Positions 43,891 to 52,543 of a stretch of 59,249 nucleotides of DNA are shown here, one piece after another. Source of the DNA: Firmicutes bacterium HGW-Firmicutes-8 (GTDB lineage: Bacteria; Bacillota; Thermincolia; Thermincolales; UBA2595); NCBI GenBank assembly GCA_002840165.1, contig PGZN01000008.1, forward strand, positions 1 to 59,249. Reading direction: 5' to 3'. Numbering within the stretch: the stretch's first letter is position 1; each line of letters begins with the position of its first letter. Under the pieces are notes generated by a model, which worked only from the letters and a program-made list of their open reading frames with translations, searched no databases and was not told where the DNA came from. The position numbers and the translations under genes are program-made.

Positions 43891-45720
43891 ATGTGTGGAA
43901 TAGTCGGATATGTCGGTTCCAAATCAGTGGTGCCGATTTTATTAGATGGATTGAAGAAGCTGGAATACCGCGGATATGATTCCGCGGGTGTGGCGGTAAT
44001 AGAAAAAAGCAAGATCCTGGTGGTCAAGAGTGTCGGTAAGATAGCTAAACTTGAGGAGAAGATTGATGCCTATACCCCGGAGGGGAATATCGGGATCGGG
44101 CATACCCGCTGGGCCACCCATGGCCGCCCGTCAGACATAAATTCACATCCCCATATGGACTGTACCGGGAAGTTTGCCGTGGTGCATAACGGGATTATCG
44201 AGAATTACCTGGAATTAAAAGAGTGGCTGGAATCAGAAGGCCATGAATTCGTGTCTGAAACTGATACCGAGGTATTGCCCCACCTGATCGAACACTTCTA
44301 CCGGGGGAACCTGGAAGAAACAGTAAGGGAAGTTGCCAAGAAGCTGGATGGTTCCTATGCCATGGTAGTGATGGCGAAAAAAGAACCGGGCAAACTGGTG
44401 GCTGCCCGTAAGGACAGCCCGCTCGTAGTGGGCCTGGGCCAGGGCGAATACTTCCTGGCCTCCGACATCCCGGCCACTCTGGCCCATACCAGGGATAACT
44501 ATATTATCAATGATGGCGAAATCGTAGTCATTACGAAAAAGGGTATAAAGGTTACTGACATGGAAGGCCATGAGGTTAAAAAAGAGGTTTTCCATGTGGA
44601 GTGGGACGCCATTGCCGCGGAAAAGGGCGGTTACCCCCATTTTATGCTCAAGGAGATTTACGAACAGCCTAAAGTAATCAGGGAGACCTTCAGCAGCCGA
44701 CTTTCGGAAGATAATAAAGAGGTCATTCTGAAGGAATTAAGCCTGACCCCAAATGAAATTAAGAACCTGCACAATATTTTTATTGTAGCCTGCGGAACGG
44801 CATACCATGCCGGGATGGTGGGTGAATATGTGATTGAGGAACTGGCCAGGATTCCCGTCACTGTAGACATCGCCTCTGAGTTCCGCTACCGGAAACCGAT
44901 CATCGGCAAAGGGGACCTCGTTATCGTCATCAGCCAGTCCGGGGAAACCGCCGACACCCTGGCTGCTCTAAGGGAATCAAAAAAGGCGGGGGCCAAGGTC
45001 CTGGCAGTTACTAATGTTGTCAGCAGTTCCGTAGCCCGGGAAGCCGATGATGTACTTTACACATGGGCCGGTCCGGAGATTGCCGTAGCTTCCACGAAGG
45101 CTTACTCGACCCAGCTGATAGCCATGTTTCTGATCGGGATTTATTTTGCCCAAGTCAGAGGAACGATAGATAAGGCTTACGCGGAGCAGTTAATCACCGA
45201 AATGAGGGAACTCCCCGATAAGGCCGACACAATCTTAGAAGACATGGCCGGCCTGGAAAGCTTCCTGAAGAAATATGCCGAGTGCCAGAACACCTTTTTC
45301 ATCGGCCGCGGTTTAGATTATGCGGTAGCGATGGAAGGCTGCCTGAAACTGAAAGAAATATCGTATATGCATGCCGAAGCGTATGCCGCCGGGGAACTGA
45401 AGCACGGCACCTTAGCCCTCATCGAGGACGGTGTCCCGGTAGTAGCCCTGGCTACCCAGATGGACCTGTATGATAAAATCGTGAGCAATATCAAAGAGGT
45501 TAAAGCCCGGGATGCCCAGGTTATCGGGGTGACATTCAAGGGCAATGAGGAACTGAAAAAGGTAGTTGACCATGTAGTCTACATCCCTAAAACAGAACGT
45601 CTGCTGGCCCCGGTGCTGACGGTGATACCGCTTCAGCTCTTGGCATATCATATAGCTGTGGCCAGGGGCTGTGATGTTGATAAGCCGAGGAATTTGGCGA
45701 AGAGCGTAACTGTGGAGTAG
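43891..45720 (+). CDS. glmS: Glutamine-fructose-6-phosphate aminotransferase
   Basis: The product makes glucosamine-6-phosphate from fructose-6-phosphate and glutamine, the entry to amino-sugar synthesis. The 609 residues start with the catalytic Cys2 (MCGIVGYVG) of the class II amidotransferase domain, followed by two SIS domains (VACGTAYHAG near 300; SQSGETADT near 350) and the conserved C terminus PRNLAKSVTVE. GCGGAGG precedes the ATG. It is controlled by the upstream ribozyme and ends 221 nt before the cassette array. Confidence 0.97.
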   Translation: MCGIVGYVGSKSVVPILLDGLKKLEYRGYDSAGVAVIEKSKILVVKSVGKIAKLEEKIDAYTPEGNIGIGHTRWATHGRPSDINSHPHMDCTGKFAVVHNGIIENYLELKEWLESEGHEFVSETDTEVLPHLIEHFYRGNLEETVREVAKKLDGSYAMVVMAKKEPGKLVAARKDSPLVVGLGQGEYFLASDIPATLAHTRDNYIINDGEIVVITKKGIKVTDMEGHEVKKEVFHVEWDAIAAEKGGYPHFMLKEIYEQPKVIRETFSSRLSEDNKEVILKELSLTPNEIKNLHNIFIVACGTAYHAGMVGEYVIEELARIPVTVDIASEFRYRKPIIGKGDLVIVISQSGETADTLAALRESKKAGAKVLAVTNVVSSSVAREADDVLYTWAGPEIAVASTKAYSTQLIAMFLIGIYFAQVRGTIDKAYAEQLITEMRELPDKADTILEDMAGLESFLKKYAECQNTFFIGRGLDYAVAMEGCLKLKEISYMHAEAYAAGELKHGTLALIEDGVPVVALATQMDLYDKIVSNIKEVKARDAQVIGVTFKGNEELKKVVDHVVYIPKTERLLAPVLTVIPLQLLAYHIAVARGCDVDKPRNLAKSVTVE

Positions 45721-45825
45721 GAGAATAGTCCCGTTAGTATTGCTGTTGTCGGTATCAATAAAGGGTGAGAATCTGTGAATAGAGATTGAGAATGATTTGA
45801 AAAAAGGTTGAGAAAGACAGTTTTT

Positions 45826-45858
45826 AAGAGACCCTGCATGGTGAGGGTCTCTTTTTTA
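45826..45858 (+). terminator. Intrinsic terminator after glmS
   Basis: Ten-base stem AAGAGACCCT / AGGGTCTCTT with an eight-base loop, followed by TTTT. Confidence 0.85.
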
Positions 45859-45872
45859 TGGGTTTATATTAA

Positions 45873-45901
45873 TATGCAGGAATGTCAAAATAAGGTATAA
45901 T
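45873..45901 (+). promoter_or_regulatory. Possible promoter reading into the cassette array
   Basis: A perfect TATAAT at 45896-45901 lies between the glmS terminator and the first cassette core; a -35 box around 45873 is weak. Its position would match a cassette (Pc-like) promoter, which is inference. Confidence 0.4.
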
Positions 45902-45940
45902 GAGTACAGACAAGGAATAATTTGGGTTGTTTATAAAAGT

Positions 45941-45953
45941 GTTATGCGAAATC
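45941..45953 (+). repeat. Left-end R' core site of the cassette array
   Basis: GTTATGC followed by GAAATC. The first 12 nt equal the core restored at 47286-47289 plus 47959-47966 when the intron is removed, and resemble GTTAGAC-GAAATG at 58554-58566 and GTGAGGC-GAAATG at 57477-57489. No L' box precedes it, so it may be an attI-like or worn left end. Confidence 0.65.
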
Positions 45954-45994
45954 GGCACTCACATGAATGAAAATAAAAGAATGGGGAGTTATTA

Positions 45995-47047
45995 GTGGGA
46001 GACTCTGAATACGTGTTTTATAATCCATTTGATTCGATGTCATTTACATATGACAGGTGTTTTTTGTGTGGGCAAGCATTAGAAGATAGTTCTACGGATG
46101 AACACGTTTTTCCTAAATGGTTGTTACATAAATATAATCTATGGGACAAGATTATTTATCTGATTAACCGAACGGAATTACCTTATAGACTAATGAAAAT
46201 ACCTTGTTGTTCGACCTGCAATAACGAATACTTATCTTCTCTTGAAAATGAAATAAAAAACGCGGTTGAACAAGGATATGATGAATTTATCAAATTAGAT
46301 GAATTGAAAATATTTCAGTGGATAGCTAAAATATTTTACGGAATTTTATTCAGAGAATTGTCCTTGTTAGTTGAGCGAAAAGACCCGAGTCTGGGTCAAA
46401 TCACAACTCCAGAAATGTTGGAGAGATACAAGACACTATATGTATTTTTACAGTCTGTAAGAATGCCGGTTGATTTTAATGGAACTAATCCGTGGTCTAT
46501 ATTTATTGTGCGCTGCCATTCTTATGATGATGATAGAGCATTTGACTATAGAGATGGTATAACTACCCAAACTTTTACTATAAGAGTGGGTGAGATTGGT
46601 GTAATTGCTTGCCTTGAAGATAGTGGTGTTCAAAAAGAAATTTTTTCGGATTACTTTAAGCAGTTTGAAGGAATTAGATTACATCCAATCCAGTTTAATG
46701 AGTTAAGTGCGAAAGTTACATACAAAGGGTATTTGAAAAATAGAACTCCATCGTACATTTGTATACTACCAAGTAAAAATCATGAAAAGTTAAGTGTTAT
46801 GACTAGCCCAGTCCAAGGATTATCAAATGCTCCCATTTTTGACGACTGGGACCAGCGAATCTATGCCAAATTTTTAGAACATCATTGGAAGAATTGGGGT
46901 CTAAGTTTTGATAGCATTTTTGTTGAGCCTGATTTGGTAGTAACATTTCTAAAAAACGATGACGGGTCGGTTATGGCTATTGATAAGAATACTAATCATT
47001 TTAAAGGAGCATCAAACGATTTAAAAATAATAGATGAAAAATACTGA
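45995..47047 (+). CDS. HNH-like zinc protein (cassette 1)
   Basis: 350-residue protein with an N-terminal HNH-type zinc site: CFLC at residues 22-25, the EHVFPKWL motif at 36-43 and CSTCNN at 72-77. This follows the C-x2-C ... EH(I/V)xPKW ... C-x2-CN pattern of HNH endonuclease-like proteins. The C-terminal 260 residues are not recognised. The GTG start follows GGGGAG. It is the first gene of the array, 54 nt after the left core site. A nuclease role, perhaps in defence, is inference; the catalytic state is not proven. Confidence 0.72.
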   Translation: MGDSEYVFYNPFDSMSFTYDRCFLCGQALEDSSTDEHVFPKWLLHKYNLWDKIIYLINRTELPYRLMKIPCCSTCNNEYLSSLENEIKNAVEQGYDEFIKLDELKIFQWIAKIFYGILFRELSLLVERKDPSLGQITTPEMLERYKTLYVFLQSVRMPVDFNGTNPWSIFIVRCHSYDDDRAFDYRDGITTQTFTIRVGEIGVIACLEDSGVQKEIFSDYFKQFEGIRLHPIQFNELSAKVTYKGYLKNRTPSYICILPSKNHEKLSVMTSPVQGLSNAPIFDDWDQRIYAKFLEHHWKNWGLSFDSIFVEPDLVVTFLKNDDGSVMAIDKNTNHFKGASNDLKIIDEKY

Positions 47048-47061
47048 TATTGTTGGGTAGG

Positions 47062-47289
47062 AGTGCCGACATTGCGAACAACAGGCTAAACGGCGTCTTA
47101 CGGACTGTACCCGATCTATCCTACCCCAACAGATGGCTTATACTCAACCGTACGTTATCTCACGGTCCTAGGTATGGAGCACCTGGTGATATCGGTGTCA
47201 CGCATTATTACTGAGTGAAGGATTCAGGGTGAGGGCAAAAACCGCGCCAGTCTGCGGGTCGGGCCAGTTAGTTTAGCCAATATTCGTTA
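47062..47289 (+). repeat. attC-like site A, 5' part (interrupted by intron)
   Basis: Left half: ACATTGCGAAC-aaca-GGCTAAAC (L'' at 47084-47091). Right half: GCGCCAG, then GTTTAGCC (L' at 47271-47278), AATATTC and GTTA (47286-47289). The remaining TGC-GAAATG lies after the intron at 47959-47967. Inside, TGTTGGGTAGGA (47050-47061) can pair with TCCTACCCCAACA (47118-47130). Confidence 0.65.
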
Positions 47290-47958
47290 GTACGCCAAGC
47301 AAAGCTTGGTGTTGCTTATAAGGTGAAAGTCCTTTTGGGTAAGGCCTAACCAGCCACCCATATCGAGTGTTGCGCCGAAACTGGCAACAGCTAGGTGAAG
47401 TGTACACAGAGAACTATATAGGCCACAAGGAGTCCCGTATCTCCTGAAGCACATTCAGCCCCGTTAATTTGGTACCTGGAAACAGGTAAAGAGCGGATGA
47501 CGACATGTTTAACGCCATGGAAGTCAACACAGAGAAACCGCGGATGGTGAGGTTTCCGAGGGTTCGCCGGGGTCCAAGCACGTGGCATGTATGGAGAGCA
47601 ATACCAGGAACTTGGGAGACCCTGCAGGTTCCAGTTGCATAACTGGTAGGCCTAACAATCGAAAAAGAGGAAGGCTGACGATTTACAGGGAGTCGGATTG
47701 ACTCATAGTACTCCGAGTCCGGGAGAGCCGGTCACATGGGGAAGGGGTCAACAGGAAGATGCACTCCACAAAGGAAACACTAACCGGACATGTAGGACTG
47801 GAGTAATTAGTGCAAACCTCACTGTGGACGATAGCGCGTAAGACAAAACAAATTTGTCTGATTACGGGAAGCGAAGATTCCTGAGGAGCCCGGTGCGATA
47901 GTTCCGCACGCCGGGATCTGGGCGGGGGGCGTCAGGTAACTGGCGTCTCTACCGTGAC
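47290..47958 (+). mobile_element. ORF-less group II intron inside attC site A
   Basis: 669 nt with group II ribozyme hallmarks and no reverse transcriptase. The 5' end is GTACGCC, close to the usual GTGCG. AGGTGAAAGTCC lies near 47321. A 34-nt domain V occupies 47886-47919, starting GAGCCCGG with the catalytic AGC and ending CCGGGATCT. A domain VI-like hairpin then ends in AC at 47958. Removing it joins GTTA to TGCGAAATG, recreating a complete R' core. TAACG at 47510-47514 could pair as EBS1 with exon CGTTA. Splicing or mobility would need a reverse transcriptase in trans. The domain V loop is unusual. Confidence 0.72.
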
Positions 47959-48023
47959 TGCGAAATGATTTGCTAGGTAATCCTCTCGGAAATAAACCAG
48001 ATATCATAAAGGAAGTGGCTAAA

Positions 48024-49076
48024 TTGTTTCGTAGTGACAACCACTTCGTTCCACAAATGTATCTCAAAAAATGGAGTTCCGACGGTTATAAAATATTTGG
48101 GTATCGTACCCTTGTTTCGCACCGGAATGTTCCGAAATGGAATATTTATTCGATACGAGGGATTGCATATCAACCACACTTATACACAAGATTATCTGTC
48201 GATGGTGAAACAGACGAGATCGAACGTTGGCTAGAAAAAAACTTTGAAACTCCTGCTGAAGAGGCAATTTATAAAGCTACATCTAATCAAAGACTTTCAT
48301 CTGAAGAGTGGAGAAAACTTATTAGTTTTGCTGCAGCACAGAGTGTCAGAACTCCTGTACAATTATTTCAGGATATTGATAGATGGAATAAAGAAATGCC
48401 TGGACTTCTAGATTGTACTCTTAAGAAAGCTGTCATGAAATTAGAGGAAGCAAATAAAACAGGAATCCCTTTAAAAATCAAAAATACGGCCGCTGATGAG
48501 ACTTTACCGCTTCGTATTAGCAGAGAACTTTCAGCCGATAACGATAAAACCTTGCTAAAAGTTGAAACAGTAATTGGCCGTAGTACGTGGTTGTTTGGAA
48601 TAAAACATTTATTAACGAAAACCATTAACATCTTATTTCAACATAATTGGAGTATCTTACATGCCGCACCTGACTTCGATTGGATTACTAGTGATGACCC
48701 GGTTTTGCGCTTAAACTATTATAGCAAAGGGTCCTATGATTTTGGGGGTGGATGGGGTAATAAGGGTTCTGAAATTTTACTGCCTCTTTCACCACATCAT
48801 ATGCTTTACACACAAGTAGGCGAAAAGAATAAAACAAGTGTTGAAGTGAGCTGCGAATTGTGTGCAGAATTTCAAAAATTGATTGCGGAGCATTCGTACC
48901 GATGGATATTTGCATATAAACCTACTAAGGAGATCCAGACGCTACGTCCAAGAGAAGTTGACCCAATTGCTTACAATAACGAGATGGAAGCTTGGAATAA
49001 ATGGCATAATCAACAAAGCTATACCGAGAAAAGCTTACTCAGAAAGTCCGAAGTTGAGAAACCAAACGGTGGATAG
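48024..49076 (+). CDS. DUF4238 family protein (cassette 2)
   Basis: 350-residue protein with the DUF4238 hallmarks: N-terminal NHFVPQMYLKKW, followed by DGYKIFGYR, and the central FDWITSDDPVLRL near 220. Function of the family is unknown. The TTG at 48024 has AAAGGAAG 8 nt upstream and puts NHFVPQ at residue 6. The frame is open back to a TTG at 47970, but that has no ribosome-binding site and starts in the R' core tail. It is the first gene after the intron. Confidence 0.78.
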   Translation: MFRSDNHFVPQMYLKKWSSDGYKIFGYRTLVSHRNVPKWNIYSIRGIAYQPHLYTRLSVDGETDEIERWLEKNFETPAEEAIYKATSNQRLSSEEWRKLISFAAAQSVRTPVQLFQDIDRWNKEMPGLLDCTLKKAVMKLEEANKTGIPLKIKNTAADETLPLRISRELSADNDKTLLKVETVIGRSTWLFGIKHLLTKTINILFQHNWSILHAAPDFDWITSDDPVLRLNYYSKGSYDFGGGWGNKGSEILLPLSPHHMLYTQVGEKNKTSVEVSCELCAEFQKLIAEHSYRWIFAYKPTKEIQTLRPREVDPIAYNNEMEAWNKWHNQQSYTEKSLLRKSEVEKPNGG

Positions 49077-49091
49077 AACATTAATATCACA

Positions 49092-49221
49092 ACGCCTACA
49101 ACAGTGGAAACGACTCCACTTGGCGGCTTGGGAATATCATACTTTATCCAATTCAGGTGAAAAAACTCGTACCAGCCTTGCCGGTCGTATCAGTTTGTTT
49201 AGCCAATATGCATTAGAAATG
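49092..49221 (+). repeat. attC-like site B
   Basis: Diverged left half CTACAACAGTGGAAACGACTCC-like (49097-49119, hedged alignment to the GGCTAAAC half), right half ACCAGCC, GTTTAGCC (49197-49204), AATATG and the core CATTAGAAATG (49211-49221). Confidence 0.6.
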
Positions 49222-49279
49222 ACGTTAATTTTTATTGAAAGCTGTAACAGACTAGATAAAAAACGGAGTGGTTTTAATT

Positions 49280-52200
49280 ATGAGTAAAGTTACATCCCAA
49301 GCAATTATCGATGAACGGGGTAGAAATATTCTCAGACCAGCTCTCGACCCATGCTATTTCTTTCTTATCGACTTTTCCGACAAATCAGGTAAAGACAGTA
49401 ACCCCGATATAGATGGATTGATTCGATTAAGAAATATCAGCACTTATTTCAATCAATATCTTCATTTTCAACTTAAAAGTACAAATTGTTTAAAAAACAA
49501 CAAGTTCTATTGTTCTAGAAAAATTATTGATTACCTCTGTACAACAAACGTACCTACGATATTATTTGTTGTAGAAGTTGATAGTAAAAGAGTGTTTTGG
49601 CTCTATTTAGATGAAAAATTAAAAAGCAGTTTAGAATTGCATAAAGATAAGAAAGGCCGAACATTTAATCTAAGTCATTTCCAAGAAATTGTAGATAACT
49701 TTGCTGAAACTAATCAACAATGGCAAACTTTTGCTAAGAAAAGCGATTACATTGAAACAAAGAATTCACTCGACAAAATAGTTACTGATTACCGTAAAAA
49801 TATAGAGGAATGTGTTGGACTTCTTTACTTATTTGGGAAAGTCCTGAAAAACCAGTTGCCTGCTTTATTTAAGCAAGTATTAAAGATGGATCTAAAAGAT
49901 GTAGAGGTTATTATTAACCGTTTACGTGATGAAGGAGTCATTTTTGTTACTGCCAACTACTATCTGTTAGAAAATGAACAATTGGGTGTTGAGTCGTTGT
50001 TTAAACTTTTAAATAAACTTAATCTTAATTCTCTAGATTCAGTATTTGATAACAAAATTGAAAGAAAAACAATTCTTAGGCAATTATCTAAAATTGAACA
50101 TGCGGCTGTGCAAGATTACTTTAAAACTCTAGTTAAAGAAATTTTAGAATTAGTTAATAATCCAACTGATAATGATGATATTTTAGTCAACTTGGAATTG
50201 CTTGAAGAATTTGTTTACCAAGTACCGAAAGAAACTTTAAAAATAGTTCGCATTATTATCGGTTCCGAGACTCCTCTTAAAACTCTTGGTAGAAACATGC
50301 CTGGGTTCGGTGATTATAAAGGAAAATCTCACGAAGACCTGATTTTAAAGTGCATAAAACTGCTTAATAAATTAAGATATATTGATTTAAAGAGTGTTTT
50401 TCAGCTTTTTTTGAGGTTATCTCTTCATTCTAATAGTAAAATTCGCTCCGAAGCAACCAAAGGGATAGAAAACATAGCAGAGTATAATATTTTTGTATTA
50501 CAAAAAATCGGTTACGGTCCGCAAATTAATTTGCTCAACGAAATAGAAAAGTGGAGTAACGGTAAACAGTTTAAATATCTTACTCCTTTATTAGAAGTAT
50601 GTAGTCAATTGATTAATCCTTCTTTTGAAGGCCATTCAATGACAGACTATAACACAGTTACTATTCACTCAGGACCTTTATCTGTAAATGATCATTTGAA
50701 AAACATCAGAATTCGAGCAATCTCATTATTAAAGAAACTTTACCTACTATCGGATGAATTAAACCCAAAAAGGTCCATTATTAAAATACTGCGAAAAGCC
50801 TCACAGACTCCATATCAAGGGAATTACGGTGAAGATATGGAGAAAATGGTTTTAGATAACACTAATAGTTTAATAGACTTTTATATTACAATTACTCCTA
50901 AAGCTGATAACGAAATTATTAAAGAAATTGAGGAAGAAATCCATTGGTTTATTCGAAGGTTTACTAGAGACAAGTTGTCTAGAATCTGCGAACTAGAATC
51001 TACTATTGCCTCAATAACTGAATATGAATTATTTAGAACCTTTGTGGGGTATGATACTAGATTTTGTGAGGACTTAGATTGGCGAAAAGCTCAATCTATT
51101 AGAAAAAAGAAAATTCAAGATTTGATCCAAGATATTTCTAAGGATAATTTTGATGAGTATCAAACAAAAATTTTATCAATTATCAAAAACTACCCTTCGG
51201 CAAATCCCGGTGAATTCCAATATTTTAACATTTTCCTTAATGAATTTGGACGGCAAAAACCAGAGCTTGCCATTAGATTACTAACCGAGAAACAAGACCA
51301 ATTTGATCCTTTTATCATTCATTTAATTTCAGGTATTTGGAAAAGTAAGTCGCCTAAGCTTGCTAGAAACCTAATATATCAATGGGTCAATCAAGGTAAA
51401 CATCTTTCTACATGTTCTTACATTTTCACTTATGTAGGAGAAATAGATAAGCTATTACTTAATGCCATTTTTAGTAAAGCAATAGAAGTTAATGATAATG
51501 GAGTTTTAAACAATATAGTTGATGCGATTGCCAGTAACTATCCAAAAAGTAAAAACATTAAACCTCTGTTTATGAAGACAATCAAGAAGTTAACAGAAAA
51601 TGGCAACTCAGATTGGATAAACAACGTATGGTTCCAGAAGGGGTTTGTTACAAACTATTTCACACGAAATGACTTCGATATAATTCTTCAAAACTTACTT
51701 CTAATTCCAGATATTGATTATCATACGGAAGAAATCTTATTCCCAATTGCCGAAAAATATCCGAAAAAAGTAATCAATTATTTTTACAATAGAGTTTATT
51801 TTCAACAAAACAACAAACATAAAGAAAACTGTTACTTCCCTGACCGATATGACGCAATCCCCTATAATTTACACAAAATAGATGAACCACTTCGGAAACA
51901 AGCAAAAAAAGTAGTTCCTGAAATATTTGTTTGGTTTAATGAAGACGACTGGTTAATATTTTGGGAAGCAAGTCACTTAGTAGAAGCAATTTATCCCAAC
52001 TTTGATGATGTTTTAGAGCGGGAATTAATTAAATTAATTAAGTCGAAAAACAATAAAAAGGTACGTATTACACTTAGTATCTTAAAAGCATATGAAGGGC
52101 AAACATTTTTACATAACGTTTGTAAACAATTTATTAAACAGTTTCCTGACAATGGTGAATACCACAAAGAAATGTTATTAGTCCTTTCTCAAACTGGCAC

Positions 52201-52393
52201 AGTTTCAGGAGAATATGGATTTGTTGAAGCATACGAACAAAAGAAGAAAGAAATACAAAGTTGGAAAAAAGACAATGATAAAGCAATTAAAACCTTTGCT
52301 GAGAAATATGAGGATTATTTAAATATGCAGATTGAATTTGAACAAAAAAGAGCTGACGAAACAATCGAGTTAATGAAAAGAGGATTCATGTAA
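49280..52393 (+). CDS. DUF4365-like nuclease domain fused to helical repeats
   Basis: 1037-residue protein, cassette 3. The first 120 residues resemble DUF4365-type PD-(D/E)xK folds: an acidic site in NPDIDG (41-46), then FQLKST (63-68) with the Q-x-K pair, then a PTILFVVEVDSKRVFWLYL strand. The remaining 900 residues are lysine-rich and predicted helical, with repeated pairs of helices suggestive of HEAT/TPR-like structure and possible protein or nucleic-acid contacts. It is unusually long for a cassette. The ATG at 49280 follows CGGAG; an in-frame GTG at 49268 overlaps that site. Confidence 0.65.
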   Translation: MSKVTSQAIIDERGRNILRPALDPCYFFLIDFSDKSGKDSNPDIDGLIRLRNISTYFNQYLHFQLKSTNCLKNNKFYCSRKIIDYLCTTNVPTILFVVEVDSKRVFWLYLDEKLKSSLELHKDKKGRTFNLSHFQEIVDNFAETNQQWQTFAKKSDYIETKNSLDKIVTDYRKNIEECVGLLYLFGKVLKNQLPALFKQVLKMDLKDVEVIINRLRDEGVIFVTANYYLLENEQLGVESLFKLLNKLNLNSLDSVFDNKIERKTILRQLSKIEHAAVQDYFKTLVKEILELVNNPTDNDDILVNLELLEEFVYQVPKETLKIVRIIIGSETPLKTLGRNMPGFGDYKGKSHEDLILKCIKLLNKLRYIDLKSVFQLFLRLSLHSNSKIRSEATKGIENIAEYNIFVLQKIGYGPQINLLNEIEKWSNGKQFKYLTPLLEVCSQLINPSFEGHSMTDYNTVTIHSGPLSVNDHLKNIRIRAISLLKKLYLLSDELNPKRSIIKILRKASQTPYQGNYGEDMEKMVLDNTNSLIDFYITITPKADNEIIKEIEEEIHWFIRRFTRDKLSRICELESTIASITEYELFRTFVGYDTRFCEDLDWRKAQSIRKKKIQDLIQDISKDNFDEYQTKILSIIKNYPSANPGEFQYFNIFLNEFGRQKPELAIRLLTEKQDQFDPFIIHLISGIWKSKSPKLARNLIYQWVNQGKHLSTCSYIFTYVGEIDKLLLNAIFSKAIEVNDNGVLNNIVDAIASNYPKSKNIKPLFMKTIKKLTENGNSDWINNVWFQKGFVTNYFTRNDFDIILQNLLLIPDIDYHTEEILFPIAEKYPKKVINYFYNRVYFQQNNKHKENCYFPDRYDAIPYNLHKIDEPLRKQAKKVVPEIFVWFNEDDWLIFWEASHLVEAIYPNFDDVLERELIKLIKSKNNKKVRITLSILKAYEGQTFLHNVCKQFIKQFPDNGEYHKEMLLVLSQTGTVSGEYGFVEAYEQKKKEIQSWKKDNDKAIKTFAEKYEDYLNMQIEFEQKRADETIELMKRGFM

Positions 52394-52405
52394 AAAAACA
52401 TTAAA

Positions 52406-52516
52406 ATTTAACGGCACATCGTTAAACGAGTTAAATGGCTCTGGCTACGCCTTTGACTAAAACTTCCCGGCGCGTTTCAAGATTCATTTGAGGGTACCAG
52501 CTGTTACGGTTATCCT
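52406..52516 (+). repeat. Diverged attC-like site C
   Basis: ATTTAAC at 52406-52412 fits the R'' consensus RYYYAAC, and the following ACATCGTTAAACGAGTTAAATGGCTC resembles the left half of the other sites in broken form. The right edge GGTTATCC (52509-52516) is a poor R'. The weakest site of the set. Confidence 0.4.
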
Positions 52517-52543
52517 TTACCAAGTTAAGGAGTTGAAAAACCG

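Noticed and set aside
45721-46000. Tn7-like transposon at the glmS 3' end
   Set aside because: No tnsABCD-like genes and no Tn7-type terminal repeats in the visible 13 kb; only the position fits.
47391-47588. Open frame within 47290-47958 as a reverse transcriptase remnant
   Set aside because: The only frames are short and on the wrong strand; no YADD-type motif or LtrA-like segment is present.
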